From: Amblyomma americanum
Lineage: Eukaryota; Arthropoda; Arachnida; Ixodida; Ixodidae
Assembly: GCF_052857255.1 (NCBI RefSeq)
Contig: NC_135500.1
Coordinates: 159,519,189 to 159,583,188 of the forward strand
DNA length: 64,000 nt
Direction of reading: 5' to 3'
This document shows, one piece after another, positions 45,747 to 56,122 of the stretch (positions are counted from its first letter, which is position 1; each line of letters begins with the position of its first letter). The notes under the pieces were generated by a model. That model did no database searches, was not told the origin of the DNA, and saw only the letters and a list, made by a program, of their open reading frames with translations. A program made the position numbers and the translations under genes.

Positions 45747-47788
45747 TTCCAGCGGTCTCCGGAGGCAAGGCCGCTGCTGTCGGGAAAACTGAGGATCCTC
45801 AGCCGCCGATATACCGATACGCTGATTCCTCACCGGGGCAGGGTAGCGACAGCATCCGACGCGCTACTTCTGATTTGCGTGTGACGATTGACGGAACTTA
45901 CACCATCGCTTTACTTGATACTGGGGCTGACTATTCCGTGATGAGCCACACCCTCGCCCAGGAATTGAGCAAAGTTTTGACACCATGGTTGGGCCCTAGC
46001 ATTCGCACGGCTGGAGGTCACCTCATTATCCCGGCCGGAAGGTGCACAGCCCGAGTCGGCATCCGCGGTTTCGTCTACGTGGGTGAATTCGTCGTGTTGA
46101 GCGAGTGTTCGAGAGATTTGATCCTGGGCCTCGACTTTCTACAGGCAAACGGTGCTGTGATCGATCTACACGAGGCGCGAGTCACATTTTCGACGAAGCA
46201 AGTCGTGGCGCACAGTAACACAGAAGGCCCAGGAGTCGACGCTCTGCGTATAGTCGAAGACGACGTAATGCTGCCACCACGGTTCAGTGTGCTGGTGTTA
46301 GTGAGGAACGACTCGTTTCACGACTACGAAGGTATTGCGGACAGTCACCCTTCGCTGTTGCTCGAGAAGGGTGTGGCTATCGCGCGCGGTCTTGTTGAAC
46401 TGAATGACGGCTGTGTAACAGTTTTTCTGACGAATTTCACGAACGAAATTCAGCACCTCGCCAAGGGAACGGCCGTCACCTTCCTCGACGACGTGGATAG
46501 GTTGCCGAATCTGTGCCCCGTACAGGTGAATCTTCACGACGATGATGCACCAAGTAACGCCCTTCAGAAGGTGAAAATCAACACGGAGTTGTCACTTCAT
46601 CAGAAGAACCTTCTGTCGTCGCTGCTACTTGATTTTAAAGATTGCTTCGCGGCGAGCTCCGAGGTCGGACGTACGCCGGTAGCCAAGCACAGCATTGTCA
46701 CCGATTCGGCCACGCCATCAATTTGTCAGCGTCCATACCGCGTTTCGCCTAAAGAGCGCGAAGCTATTAGGACGCAAGTCGATGAAATGCTTGCTGACGA
46801 CGTTATACAGCCGTCAACAAGTCCGTGGGCGTCGTCGGTGGTCCTGGTGAAAAAGAAAGACAACACGTTGCGAATCTGTGTTGATTACAGGAAACTGAAT
46901 AATGTTACCAAAAAGGAAGTATACCCACTCCCGAGGATCGAAGATGCCCTTGACCGACTCCGGGACGCCAGGTTCTTCTCTTCCTTGGATCTGAAAAGCG
47001 GATATTGGCAGATCGAGGTGGACGAGCGAGACCGCGAGAAAACGGCTTTCGTGACACCCGACGGTCTGTACGAATTTAAGGTGCTCCCGTTTGGACTTTG
47101 CTCCGCTCCGGCCACATTTCAACGCATGATGGACACTGTTTTAGCTGGTTTGAAGTGGCAGACGTGCCTTGTGTACCTGGCCGACGTGGTCATCTTTTCG
47201 TCTAGCTTCGAACAACACTTGCAGCGATTGCGCATTGTCCTTCAAGTTCTTCAGTCTGCACAACTAATGATCAAGCCAGAGAAATGCCATTTCGCCTTCG
47301 AGGAGCTCCGTTTCTTAGGACATGTTGTCAGCGCACAAGGTGTTCTTCCAGACCCAGACAAGACTTCCGCAGTCTCCAGTTTCCCACGCCCAACCGACAA
47401 GAAGGCCCTCCGACGTTTTTTGGGCCTCTGCTCGTATTACCGCCGCTTTGTTAAAGATTTTCCTCGCCTAGCTGAGCCATTGACTGCCTTGACTCGAGAT
47501 GACACACCCTTCGTATGGGGAAGTGCCCAAGACGCAGCCTTCGAGGAACTCTGCTGTCGCCTTCAAAGTCCACCAATACTAGCTCATTTTGACGAGAATG
47601 CAGAGACTGATGTCCACACTGACGCCAGCAATGTCGGCCTCGGAGTGATCCTCGTACAGTGGCAGGACGGCGCAGAGCGAGTAATCGCCTACGCGAGCCG
47701 CACACTGTCTCGATCGGAACGGAACTATTCGACGACCGAAAAAGAGTGCCTTGCCATCATCTGGGCTCTGAGTAAGTTTCGACCTTAA
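45711..47788 (+). pseudogene. pol part 1: protease, reverse transcriptase, most of RNase H
   Basis: The frame lies at -1 relative to gag and overlaps its end by about 36 bases, so gag-pol was probably made by -1 frameshifting. No classic slippery heptamer is in phase. Counting from 45875, the protease motif L-L-D-T-G-A-D is at residues 13-19 (active Asp 15). The RT has its first catalytic Asp at 372 (S-L-D-L-K-S-G-Y-W). In the YxDD box it reads Y-L-A-D (434-437, codon gcc at 47180), where the family has two aspartates, so polymerase activity should be lost. RNase H begins with D583 (H-T-D-A-S-N-V-G). The frame ends at a taa (47786) caused by a one-base shift. Confidence 0.9.
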
Positions 47789-48354
47789 TCCACGGCCGAC
47801 CGTTTCGTGTTGTCAGCGATCATCACTCGCTATGCTGGCTGGCCAGCATTCAAGACCCTTCTGGCCGGTTGGCCAGATGGAGCCTCCGTTTACAGGAGCA
47901 CGACGTTACGGTCGTCTATAAATCGGGTCGGCAGCACCAGGACGCGGACTGTTTATCACGAGCGCCCGTGGAACCGGCTACGCAAGACATCCCCGAAGAT
48001 TGCCCTGTTCTTTGTGCCATTAGCACCTCCCGTATGGCGTAGCTTCAACGAGCAGATTCTGAGTTGGCGCCACTCGTTAAGTATCTGGAGGGTTTGAATT
48101 CTCATGTATCTCGTGTGTTTCGCCGTGGACTACAGACCTTCATTCTACGGCGTGGAGTCCTCTACAAGCGCAACTTTGACAGCAACAAAGAGACGTTTCT
48201 GATTGTTGTGCCATCCCAGTTACGCTCCGAAATCTTAAGCGCTTCTCATGATGAACCATCCGCCGGCCACTTGGGGGTTAGTCGCACACTGGCAATGATT
48301 CGGCTTAAGTATTACTGGCCAATTTACTCCCATCCGTGCGTAGATACGTAACAA
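47789..48354 (+). pseudogene. pol part 2: RNase H end and integrase zinc-binding histidines
   Basis: After the first one-base shift the protein continues in the next frame from about 47791. It covers the end of RNase H and its connection, with the G-R-P-F and S-D-H-H segments. A tag stop interrupts at 48040. Beyond it are the two histidines of the integrase H2C2 finger (S-H-D-E-P-S-A-G-H-L-G near 48243). The frame ends at 48354 because of the second one-base shift, and the matching cysteines are in part 3. Confidence 0.85.
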
Positions 48355-48911
48355 CATGCCGGGATTGCCAACGGCGCAAATCTCCTCCTCTGAAGCCAGC
48401 CGGTTTTCTGCAGCCCATAGCACCACCAAAGACCCCTTTTCAGCAAATTGGCATAGACCTCCTCGGCCCTTTTCCGAAGTCGACCAGAGGAAACCGGTGG
48501 ATTGCGGTCGCGACAGATTATTTGACCCGATACGCTGAGACCACGTCACTTGCAAACGGTACTGCTGCTGAAGTCGCCGACTTCTTCGTCCACAACATCG
48601 TCCTGCGTAATGGCGCTCCTGCAGCTATCATTACTGACCTTGGAGCTGCATTTACGGCCCGCTTCACTCAGGCTGTACTCAAGCTCACGCACACCAGCCA
48701 TAGACGTACAACAGCCTATCACCCGCAGACAAATGGCTTGGTAGAACGCCTCAACAGGACCTTGACCGACATGCTTTCCATGTATATTGATATCGAGCAC
48801 AAGACATGGGACGAAATTCTCCCATACGCAACATTCGCGTATAATACCGCGCAGCAAGAGACGACGCAGTTCACTCCGTTCGAATTAGTCTTCGGTCGAC
48901 AGGTTACAACC
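48336..48911 (+). pseudogene. pol part 3: integrase catalytic core
   Basis: This starts with the finger cysteines (T-C-R-D-C) and holds the whole D,D-35-E core. Numbered from 48336 these are D41 (I-G-I-D-L-L-G-P-F), D101 (I-I-T-D-L-G-A-A-F) and E137 (N-G-L-V-E-R-L-N), with exactly 35 residues between D101 and E137. The core itself is intact. The frame is lost after V-F-G-R-Q-V-T-T near a run of five C (48909-48913). Integrase normally joins element cDNA to host DNA. Confidence 0.85.
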
Positions 48912-49312
48912 CCCTCGATGCTATGCTTCCCGTGGACCCCCCTGACAGTGAGAGTGAACTTGTTGTCGACGTCGCCACCTATGTTCAGCGCGCGGAAGAA
49001 GCACGGCAACTGGTCAGACACCGCATTCACCGTCAGCAGCAGATCGATGCTGACCGCTAAATCCTTGGACGCCACTGCGTTACCTACCACCCAGACGACT
49101 ATGAGTGGGTTTGGACGCCCGTTCGTCGTCGCGGGCTGTCCGAAAAGTTACTGCGCCGCTACTTCGGCCCTTACCTTGTTGTCCGCCGCCTCAGCGACGT
49201 AACGTACGAAGTTGCACCAGCCTCGCCAGCTCGTTTATCGCACAACGGCAAGCGCAGCGACGTTGTGCATGTGGTGCGAATGAAGCCGTACTACGAGCGA
49301 CCCCCCGAGTGA
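48912..49312 (+). pseudogene. pol part 4: integrase C-terminal domain
   Basis: After the third one-base shift, the C-terminal region continues to a natural stop tga at 49310. A taa (49058-49060) interrupts it. The last residues (V-V-H-V-V-R-M-K-P-Y) are the typical end of chromodomain-less gypsy integrases. No env-like frame follows before the LTR. Confidence 0.8.
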
Positions 49313-49427
49313 CTTTCCGGCTGCAAGTAGTCATATTCCGTGATGTCAGACTCGTGGTGTACCTCTTGAACACTTTTTCTCCCCGCTATTTGGTCTGACG
49401 GTAACACCGCATCGGGGCGATGCTCCT

Positions 49428-49440
49428 GAAGAGGGGGCAG
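49428..49440 (+). promoter_or_regulatory. Polypurine tract
   Basis: gaagagggggcag lies directly before the LTR start tgacacgagg. This is the expected position for second-strand DNA priming. Confidence 0.8.
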
Positions 49441-49649
49441 TGACACGAGGATTGGAAGTAGAAGAAGAAAGAGATCGCAGCCTCTAGAAGTAGACGACGC
49501 TGAAGTGTAGGTCCGTTTCTCTGGTGCCCTCGTTCAGCCGCTGCAGTTCCTTTCCAGTGTAACAACTGTTACAATATTGCCTATTACACTCACGCTTCTG
49601 TTTCGATTTTTATTAAACCAAAGCATAATCTCTGACCACTCGCGGCACA
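49441..49649 (+). repeat. 3' LTR (end estimated)
   Basis: It starts tgacacgagg after the polypurine tract. An attaaa signal lies at about 49612, and the best end candidate is ggcaca at 49644-49649. There is no 5' partner to fix the end. No target-site duplication can be checked because the 5' side is lost. Confidence 0.6.
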
Positions 49650-49940
49650 CGTGGTTGTTTTGCCCTCAGCGCTGGTGTTTCCGAAACAATACTTAAGTAA
49701 TATTTACTAAAAACATGATGCAGGACGCTAAAAGCCGCAAACCATTGGAAACCAACTGTTGTATTACTGCCAAATTACAAGTTATTACAATTATTTCCTG
49801 TCTTTTCACAACAACAATGCCTTTCGTGGAGAGAAAAAAAAAAGACGAATTCTGGACGTGCATCAAGCTAAAATTCTCTAAATGTAGAGTCGACATTCGC
49901 AGCCCTTCGTACCCAAGGCAAGGAATCAGAAATCACTCAC
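49650..49940. other. Flank of the LTR element, nothing recognised
   Basis: AT-rich and without a coding frame. If the minus-strand exon above is real, this and the gypsy element lie in its first intron. Confidence 0.4.
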
Positions 49941-50020
49941 CAGGAAACAGACGCATTGCCGCTATCCACATCTGCCGCTAGGACTGCCTTTGAAGTCACG
50001 GCCTCGCCATCGGTATCCAT
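49941..50020 (-). CDS. Possible first coding exon, unknown protein
   Basis: On the minus strand an atg at 50020 (gcagtcATGG, a fair initiation context) opens 26 codons plus two bases, ending exactly at a strong donor (gtgagtg, + 49934-49940). The peptide is acidic (starts M-D-T-D-G-E-A-V) with no signal peptide. The sequence above it is CpG-rich, as for a promoter. No family can be named from so short a piece, and no phase-matched second exon was found with confidence. The gypsy element would then sit antisense in its first intron. Confidence 0.4.
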
Positions 50021-50300
50021 GACTGCGAACACCCTGCACCGCGCACCACTACTACCGCTACGTCACCCCGTGACTGGTTACTGCATAGGTCCGTTCCAAC
50101 ACTAGCTTACACGTGCGCTAAGGCAAGGACAGCGACTTAAACACGACACAGAGACACACCCTGCATCCAGCGACGGGGCACTCTCACTGGCATACGCACT
50201 TCGCGCCAAACTTTCCGTTGCTTTACGTCTCATCCGCGTAAGGGTAAACACGTGAACGTGATAGTAATCCAAGATCTCGGCTCAAAGCAGCATTTTGTTA
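50021..50300. promoter_or_regulatory. CpG-rich stretch, possible promoter/5' UTR
   Basis: This is richer in CG dinucleotides than its surroundings. It contains a CRE-like tgacgta on the minus strand (about 50060) just above the possible first exon. The plus strand beyond 50.3 kb also carries possible exons, so a divergent promoter is conceivable. There is no TATA box at a fixed distance. Confidence 0.25.
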
Positions 50301-51521
50301 TCTTGGCCTGCTTTGAGAGCGTGGCATGGTGCTGTGGCAGTCTGTTACGCAGCAGTACCGATGTTTAGTCTTCTTCTCTTTCGCATATGTGGCAGTCGAA
50401 GCGTCACAGAGCCCAACGAGACCAGTTTAGAAATCCGGGCCAGTTTACGTGTCACAGGGCTTGACGAGACCAGTTTAGAAGACTCAGTTAGGTCCAATTT
50501 GTTGCTTATGTTGTCTTTCTAAGCGAATTGAAGTCAGCGACCAACAGGCCGAGAAGTTCTTGATCGTCTCGCTTTTTACACTCATGGCCAGTAGGAAGTG
50601 GGTGACACGGGTAGTGACAAACCGCATTTCAGGTTGCCTATACCTGTGCAAATGCCCGTCATGATGCTGTTCAATTTTTGTTGACTCCAGAACAGGTAAA
50701 AAGAGAACTTGAAGACAGCATGACACCCCTGATAGCAGGGCACTTTAGCTTTTGATGAACGGTGACAGCTTTGCTGCTTACACACGATCTTCGAAGCTCA
50801 TCGCTTAGCCAATGGCAGAAACGATTGTTTCACTTGTTACTGTAACAAGAAGCTCTTCGCAGCCTGAGCCACAGACATCACGGTGGCTGGAAACTTTATT
50901 ACGTTAAGCTGCAGCAGACAGACAAGCTCCCGATGCCGAGCAGTTCTTCATATTCCTTCATCATCCAGAGCGCCTCTTTGGCCAGCAAAAATACGTCAGG
51001 AGCATGAATGAACAGTATAATTGTGTGGCCGGCTCAATGTGATCTTTCTCCGCAAGTAAACAGTGTTTGCACTGAAGGTTTCACACTCTCAGGAAGCGGA
51101 CACAATATCCTATTAAACCCTTGACAATATATACAAAAAAGATCCTGCAGCCTTATGACGGGTCTATTACTCCTTATTTCGTGCAATGCCTGCTGCGCAA
51201 CCTCATCATACACCAAGCCCTCTACTTTTAAGAAAGCTGAGAAGCAGCACCTGCTCTACTACTACAGATGAAATGAACGTTCATATCATGTGTGTTCTGT
51301 AACGTTGTGCCGAACTGTAACCCCATAAACGGGGCTTATATTTACGCAAGCCGGGCCGTGGTCATTAGCTCCCCGCCCCACTTTCCCACGCGCGCCTGCC
51401 AGTAAAGGCATGGTTGGTTCCCAGTACCGCGTTCACTCTACAAGAATACGATGACTTTTTCAGTTTGCAGCTTCGTCACCGCGCTCTCTTTGTTGCTGAC
51501 AGTGTTGTGTTGTTTTCATAG
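50301..51521. other. Unassigned stretch with a 48-bp imperfect duplication
   Basis: gtcacag...cgagaccagtttagaa occurs at 50403 and 50451. The period is a multiple of three and lies in an open frame, giving a repeated T-E/G-x-x-E-T-S-L-E peptide. No gene call beyond that. Confidence 0.4.
50403..50498 (+). repeat. 48-bp imperfect tandem duplication
   Basis: Two units share 'cgagaccagtttagaa' and the preceding 'gtcacag'. The remainder has diverged. Confidence 0.7.
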
Positions 51522-51731
51522 CCTCCGCCATTGAAGTCCATATTAAGAAGCTCTCAAACTCCATGTGGTGTCCGACACGGTGTTACGAAAATCGAGTCAT
51601 CACGGATGAATTCAACGCAAAGGCGGCGGCACTCGATGCAAAAACAAAAAAAGACAACATATGTATCCGCCCCGCAGTCTAACATAACTGAAATAGTTAC
51701 ATTCAGCCCATATGAGATTATGCATTTCTAA
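51522..51731 (+). CDS. Possible terminal exon, unknown basic protein
   Basis: A strong acceptor (tgtgttgttttcatag, ending 51521) is followed in phase 0 by 69 codons and a taa. The peptide is Ser/Arg/Lys-rich in the middle (R-R-R-H-S-M-Q-K-Q-K-K) and starts P-P-P-L-K-S-I-L. Not recognised. It may share a gene with the candidates at 52274 and 53274, but each has its own stop, so at most one would be used per transcript. Confidence 0.3.
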   Translation, partial: PPPLKSILRSSQTPCGVRHGVTKIESSRMNSTQRRRHSMQKQKKTTYVSAPQSNITEIVTFSPYEIMHF

Positions 51732-52273
51732 TAGTCACAACAAATAAATTCGTGCATTTCTGGTGAGGCAATCCGGTCGTGCCAGCTAAAGACATTGCCG
51801 CTACAGTATTTCTATGCTAGTGTGCAGTGAATCGAAAATTCATTAATTCACCAAAAACTTTTTGAAACTCTCAATATTATGAAGGCAGTTCTTCTAAGAA
51901 AGATTACAAGACGTTTGAAGAGGCTCTCTGGTTTATTTCTGCAACAAGGTAGCGAGACCGATGCAAGGAAAATGGCTGTACGAACAGCTTGAAGGGCCTG
52001 AATATTTCCTAGCAGATGAGCATTTCGGAGCGGGTATTCATCGTTCTCGTTAGGAACATCCTAGCCTTATATAAATCTGGCAATTACATTTTTCGGAAAC
52101 TAGATTAATGCATTATTGCCCCCAAGATTTGATGCTTTAGACAGGACGGAAAACGGAAAACTTATTGCCTTAATCTGCACCTGTTTCACTTAGATAACTG
52201 AAAAACAAACCCCAAGTCGGACGACAAATCCTGCCTTACCTAGATGCTGTTTAGCTGCTGTTTTCTTCCACAG

Positions 52274-52369
52274 GTATTTTTTTATTTCCTCCGCTTCTGT
52301 CCACCCATCTCCAGCTACAAGGCACGCTTTGTGGAATCAGTGATGAAATGGTCTGAACCGAGGAAATGA
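52274..52369 (+). CDS. Possible short terminal exon with polyA signal
   Basis: A very good acceptor (tgctgttttcttccacag, ending 52273) is followed by 31 codons (starts V-F-F-Y-F-L-R-F-C-P-P) and tga at 52367. An AATAAA lies 53 bases after the stop (52422-52427). The combination of acceptor, short coding tail and polyA signal is what a last exon looks like. Product unknown. Confidence 0.35.
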   Translation, partial: VFFYFLRFCPPISSYKARFVESVMKWSEPRK

Positions 52370-52421
52370 GGCGAGAAATTCGACCCAAAGAACCTCCTAC
52401 GAAGCAGAAGCTAAAACGCGA

Positions 52422-52427
52422 AATAAA
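52422..52427 (+). terminator. AATAAA polyadenylation signal
   Basis: AATAAA lies downstream of the possible terminal exon at 52274-52369. It could be chance in AT-rich DNA. Confidence 0.3.
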
Positions 52428-53273
52428 GTTTCAGGACTTGCAGCGCTGGGCTACCACCTTGAAGGGAGAAGTTTAAGCTTTAATTGCTCCCAAGTCTCTC
52501 ATCTGGCCTCCTGAAATCTTCGCAGAAAAGTGCCGGAGGAAGAAAAAAGGAAACAAATTAAAATATTAGAAACGCTAGATTTGATAGAAATGTTGAAAGA
52601 CAAGGCAAATACTCTTCCTGATATGACAACGATTCTGGACTACTCACTGCATATACTCGCGTTCGGCACAACAAAATAGGCATGCTTTTCACGGGAAACG
52701 TAAATTTTGAAGTTAACCACACCAAAAAGAACGCTTGAACTGTAAGCTTTATTTTTTTAGGTTTGCGTCAAGAAAACGTTAACAATCTGTTATTTCACAG
52801 CTTGTGCTAGCTTTTAAGCACAAAGAGATTCAGATTGATTTTCAGGAAAAACTAGCAAATAATTCAGTGAAGTCCTTAGTGAATTCTTTCATCTTTAAAA
52901 AATAACACGGTTCCCATCTATATATCTTGATTGAAATTACACCTTTTCAGTTCATGGCATCAATCGCTGTTTATAGTGTGCACCTTGCTCATTCCGAATG
53001 AACATAAAGTAAAAAAGATATAACAGGGCCACGGCCTGTTTTTCTTTTTTGCTGTTCTTGCCGCAGCACTAGTAAGCATAGAAATTCAGGCAGCCGGCGT
53101 TATCGCTCCCTTACCCACTCCTGCTGACTGCCTTCACGAAATATACCGCACCAATTGGTGCTTTCTTTTTCTCAATTTCAATGTTTCAATAGGGTTGTTT
53201 GTCTTATAAAAAAGGGCACCAGTGAATAAAGCGTAATGATTAATTGGCAATATAAGTAATTATTTATTTATAG

Positions 53274-53580
53274 GTTATGCACGAGTAGCCTGGTAGACAC
53301 AAACGGCAAGAAATTCTCTTCGAAAATCCTCCGGCTCACCACGCGCAATTTATTTCTAACGCGTGACGTTAAGCTTCCTGGAGGTTTAGCTCACCGTGAC
53401 GAAGTCCAGCTGACTATAATTCCTGTGGGTGCTGTGCTGACCCGCGCGGTCATGGAGTCCTGGACATTGAAGTCGCAGACCCTAGATATAACATTTGCCT
53501 TCTTTCCCGATGCGGCAATGGAGGCAACGCTGCGCGGTGATTTTACAGCTTACCCTGGACGTCGAGCAAAGCGCGACTAA
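53274..53580 (+). CDS. Possible terminal exon, 101 codons, unknown protein
   Basis: From 53275 to the taa at 53578 there are 101 codons without a stop, preceded by tttatttatag. The frame has no usable atg near its start (the first is 59 codons in), as for an internal or last exon. Third codon positions are richer in G/C (slightly over half by my count) than the flanks. The peptide alternates hydrophobic and polar residues (V-Q-L-T-I-I-P-V-G-A-V-L, D-I-T-F-A-F-F-P-D-A), suggesting beta structure, and ends in a basic tail R-R-A-K-R-D. It looks like real coding sequence, but I cannot name a family. A decayed transposon or viral fossil is not excluded. Confidence 0.4.
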
Positions 53581-54040
53581 AATATATGCAGCCAAGGCTA
53601 CCACCCAAGCCGCCCGAGTCCTTCGACGCTTGCGTGTTTCCGCTCATATGTAAACATGGGTTTCAGAAGCTCGCCTGGTTAGCATTAAATACTAAACCAG
53701 TCTCTACATTTGCCTTTAATTAACGCCGAAGAACGAAATAATGCGATATTGAAAATATATAAGCAATTACGCCTTTCTTGGACGAAGCCGCAATAATAAG
53801 ATAATGGTACATCGTCAGGTTTAAGCTCGACCTTCTTTATTAGCCTACCTAAAGCCTGTTACCGAGAGCCTATTTTGAAAACCAGCAGCTTGTGTAACGG
53901 GGCTTTGTGCTTTGAAATAAAAATAATTCCATTCTATAAATGAGAACGGCTTTGGTTTAGCTCCGGTTGAACCTGGAATGACGCGATAGCTACAGCTGGT
54001 CGAGTGGAACTCGATCTGTCGAACTGCAAAGTCAGTCATT
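53581..54040. other. Unassigned stretch
   Basis: No recognised feature. Confidence 0.5.
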
Positions 54041-54415
54041 CGCCGCTGCTTATCGGTGGGCGTTCCTTCTTTATCTTCGTCCTTGCACGTGGATTCACTC
54101 TCTCCGCATCTCCACTCCTCCTCTACTAGGTTTCGCCAGCGCGCCGCGCCGACGGCAGCTGCCATGGTGGCCATAACGCTGCCATGCTGAAGGCTCAAAA
54201 TACAAGCGTAATGTAGGCGCGCGGCACGCACGCCAACTGCGTGCTCTGACATCACTCCGCGCATGCGCACAACTGACGAAGCTGCCGGCGTCTGCTCCGC
54301 CGTCGGCGCAGCGGCGAGGCCCCCTAATCACTCTTCTCCAGTGCAGGGTAGCCAACCGGAACCCCTTTCTGGTTAACATCCCTGTCTTTCCCTCCTCCTC
54401 TTTATCTATCTATCA
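54041..54415. repeat. GC-rich dispersed-repeat-like block
   Basis: This is a GC- and CpG-rich block (gcgccgcgccgacggcagct) ending in 'cagggtagccaaccggaacc', then a 'ctggttaacatccctg' and pyrimidine-rich tail. I remember this ending from tick repeat sequences. The long minus-strand open frame here (141 codons) reflects base composition, not a gene. The element class is unknown. Confidence 0.45.
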
Positions 54416-55879
54416 TGAGGTTTGAAAGGAACCATACGATATAAGAGGGGACCTACCTGACACGGAGGCGACTTAACTGCGAACGTGCACTTCTTATAAC
54501 ATTTACTTTGGACCTGTAAACTTCTTTGTCGGCGAACGCAGACCAAGAACGCAGAAGAATCAAGAACGATGTAGCTTAAACCTTTTCTTGGTAGCACTGC
54601 ATTTGGTTAGAACGCATTTTTTGCTACCGTTACCTGAAAAAGAACAACGATCAATCATTTATTCTAAAAGACAAAAATTGCGCCTGTTCACTTTCTTAAA
54701 ACCTATATTCAATATCGGAAATTATGATGGATGTGAACATTGTTAATAAGGAATGCAAATACAGAAAGAAAACTTCTTAAGAAACAGAGTAAATATCTTT
54801 AGACCTCGGAAGGATAGCGTCTGTAACTAGCCCGAGTTGAAAACAGACACCATCTTCCTATTCCAACAAGCGAAAATTCTGCTAGAATGGTATTTTCTTG
54901 AGCGAGCTGCAATTCCAGATATCAACGTAAAATGGTACGTTGTCTACCACAAAGGTGTGCTGGTAGAAGCCGCACAATCTCTATCATTTTTTTTCAGTGA
55001 AAACCTAAAGCATACCACGGCCAATTTTTGTGAAATTGGAATATTTACGTAAATATTCTCCTATATTTATGCGCTTTTCACAGTATTTCTTCACGACGTA
55101 AATTCTGTGCGATGTTCCTTTTAATTTAAATTATGCGACAAGACAAAAAATATTTAACCATGCTTTTAGGTTTTATTCAACCCATCATCCAGGCCGCATT
55201 ACAACACAGGCAAGGCATTGTTTCTGCGTTTTTTAACACAAAGAATGCTTTATGGCAGAGAAAAAAACAAACAGAGGAGGCGGAAATTCTGGAGGTGTTC
55301 TTGTGGCCTTTTATATTGAGATTATGATTCGTGAAGAAAACGAAAAATGATGACCTTGCTCATTCCCTACAACTTTTGCCAGCTTTTAAAAGTCACACAC
55401 CTTGCTTCGCAAAGCGTTGACAAAAGAATACTCGAATGCAAAGCTCACCATTTCTTCGTGACTCTACTGCATTGTCTCTTTACAGAAACGAAAAACGCAG
55501 TTCGTGTCGGCAGCGACGTGTGCTACATTCAGAAGGAGGCTAAGTTTTGCGCTAAAGTGCAAAGTTTGTTTGATATCTATTGAATGAGATAACGTACACG
55601 AGGTTCTCGGAGTGTTTTTACCACATTTATTGTGAGATTATGCGTAAATGTACCCTCTCCTTTTTTCAAATGAGAATTTGCACTCTCTGGCAATATCGAA
55701 AACTTTAAACATATCTTGATTGCTGTATATATGAAATTTTGGTGTGGCGTTAACTGCTTTATCTAGTGATTTTTCATCGTCTGCGCAAATTGCCGACACC
55801 GTGACGCCTCGGCTGCAAGCTGGATTGGACACAGCAGGTGTACTTATAAGACCTTCGTACAGAACGTACCAATAAGTAA
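54416..55879. other. Unassigned AT-rich stretch
   Basis: Nothing recognised. Confidence 0.5.
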
Positions 55880-56122
55880 TTTATGAGGGAAGCTGAGGTG
55901 CCACGACTTCCTCACACTAGATGGACACTTGAACGACGCCGTGAGAAAAGGGATAGCACAGGAAGTGAAAGTACAAAGAGAGGAAGCTGCCGCCACAGAA
56001 GAGGCGCCGATACAATTGGAAACATCTGGCGTTCATTACCGAGTACTAACATCGCGCAGCACACAAGCGCCTTTTCGATTTCGGCTTCAGATAAACGCCG
56101 CCGTCGAAACCAGGACTTAGGT
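55880..56122 (-). mobile_element. Antisense SINE, same family as 34.8 kb
   Basis: It shares tggacacttgaac, then 'gccgtgagaaaagggatagc', and a core decayed beyond easy reading (ttaccgagtactaacatcgc), ending near aacgccgccgtcgaaacc. It is longer toward the head than the 34.8-kb copy but still lacks an intact A box. Confidence 0.6.

Larger units (their letters stand above)
44812..49649 (+). mobile_element. Ty3/gypsy LTR retrotransposon, 5'-truncated and inactive
   Basis: One sense-oriented element carries gag (CCHC knuckle), protease, reverse transcriptase, RNase H, H2C2 integrase, a polypurine tract and a 3' LTR, in the Ty3/gypsy order with integrase last. The 5' LTR, primer-binding site and start of gag are absent: homology begins abruptly near 44812 after a T/C-rich run. 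Pol carries three one-base frame changes (near 47788, 48330-48345 and 48905-48915) and two stops (48040, 49058). It also has an alanine in the catalytic box. GC content is well above the flanks, as expected of a fairly recent arrival. The 3' end of the LTR is estimated, because no second LTR is available to compare. Confidence 0.9.

Noticed and set aside
49441..49649. A complete gypsy provirus with both LTRs
   Set aside because: No second copy of the LTR start tgacacgagg was seen upstream of gag, so the element is 5'-truncated.
53845..54379. 141- and 94-codon minus-strand frames
   Set aside because: They lie in a GC-rich repeat-like block, where stops are rare by composition.
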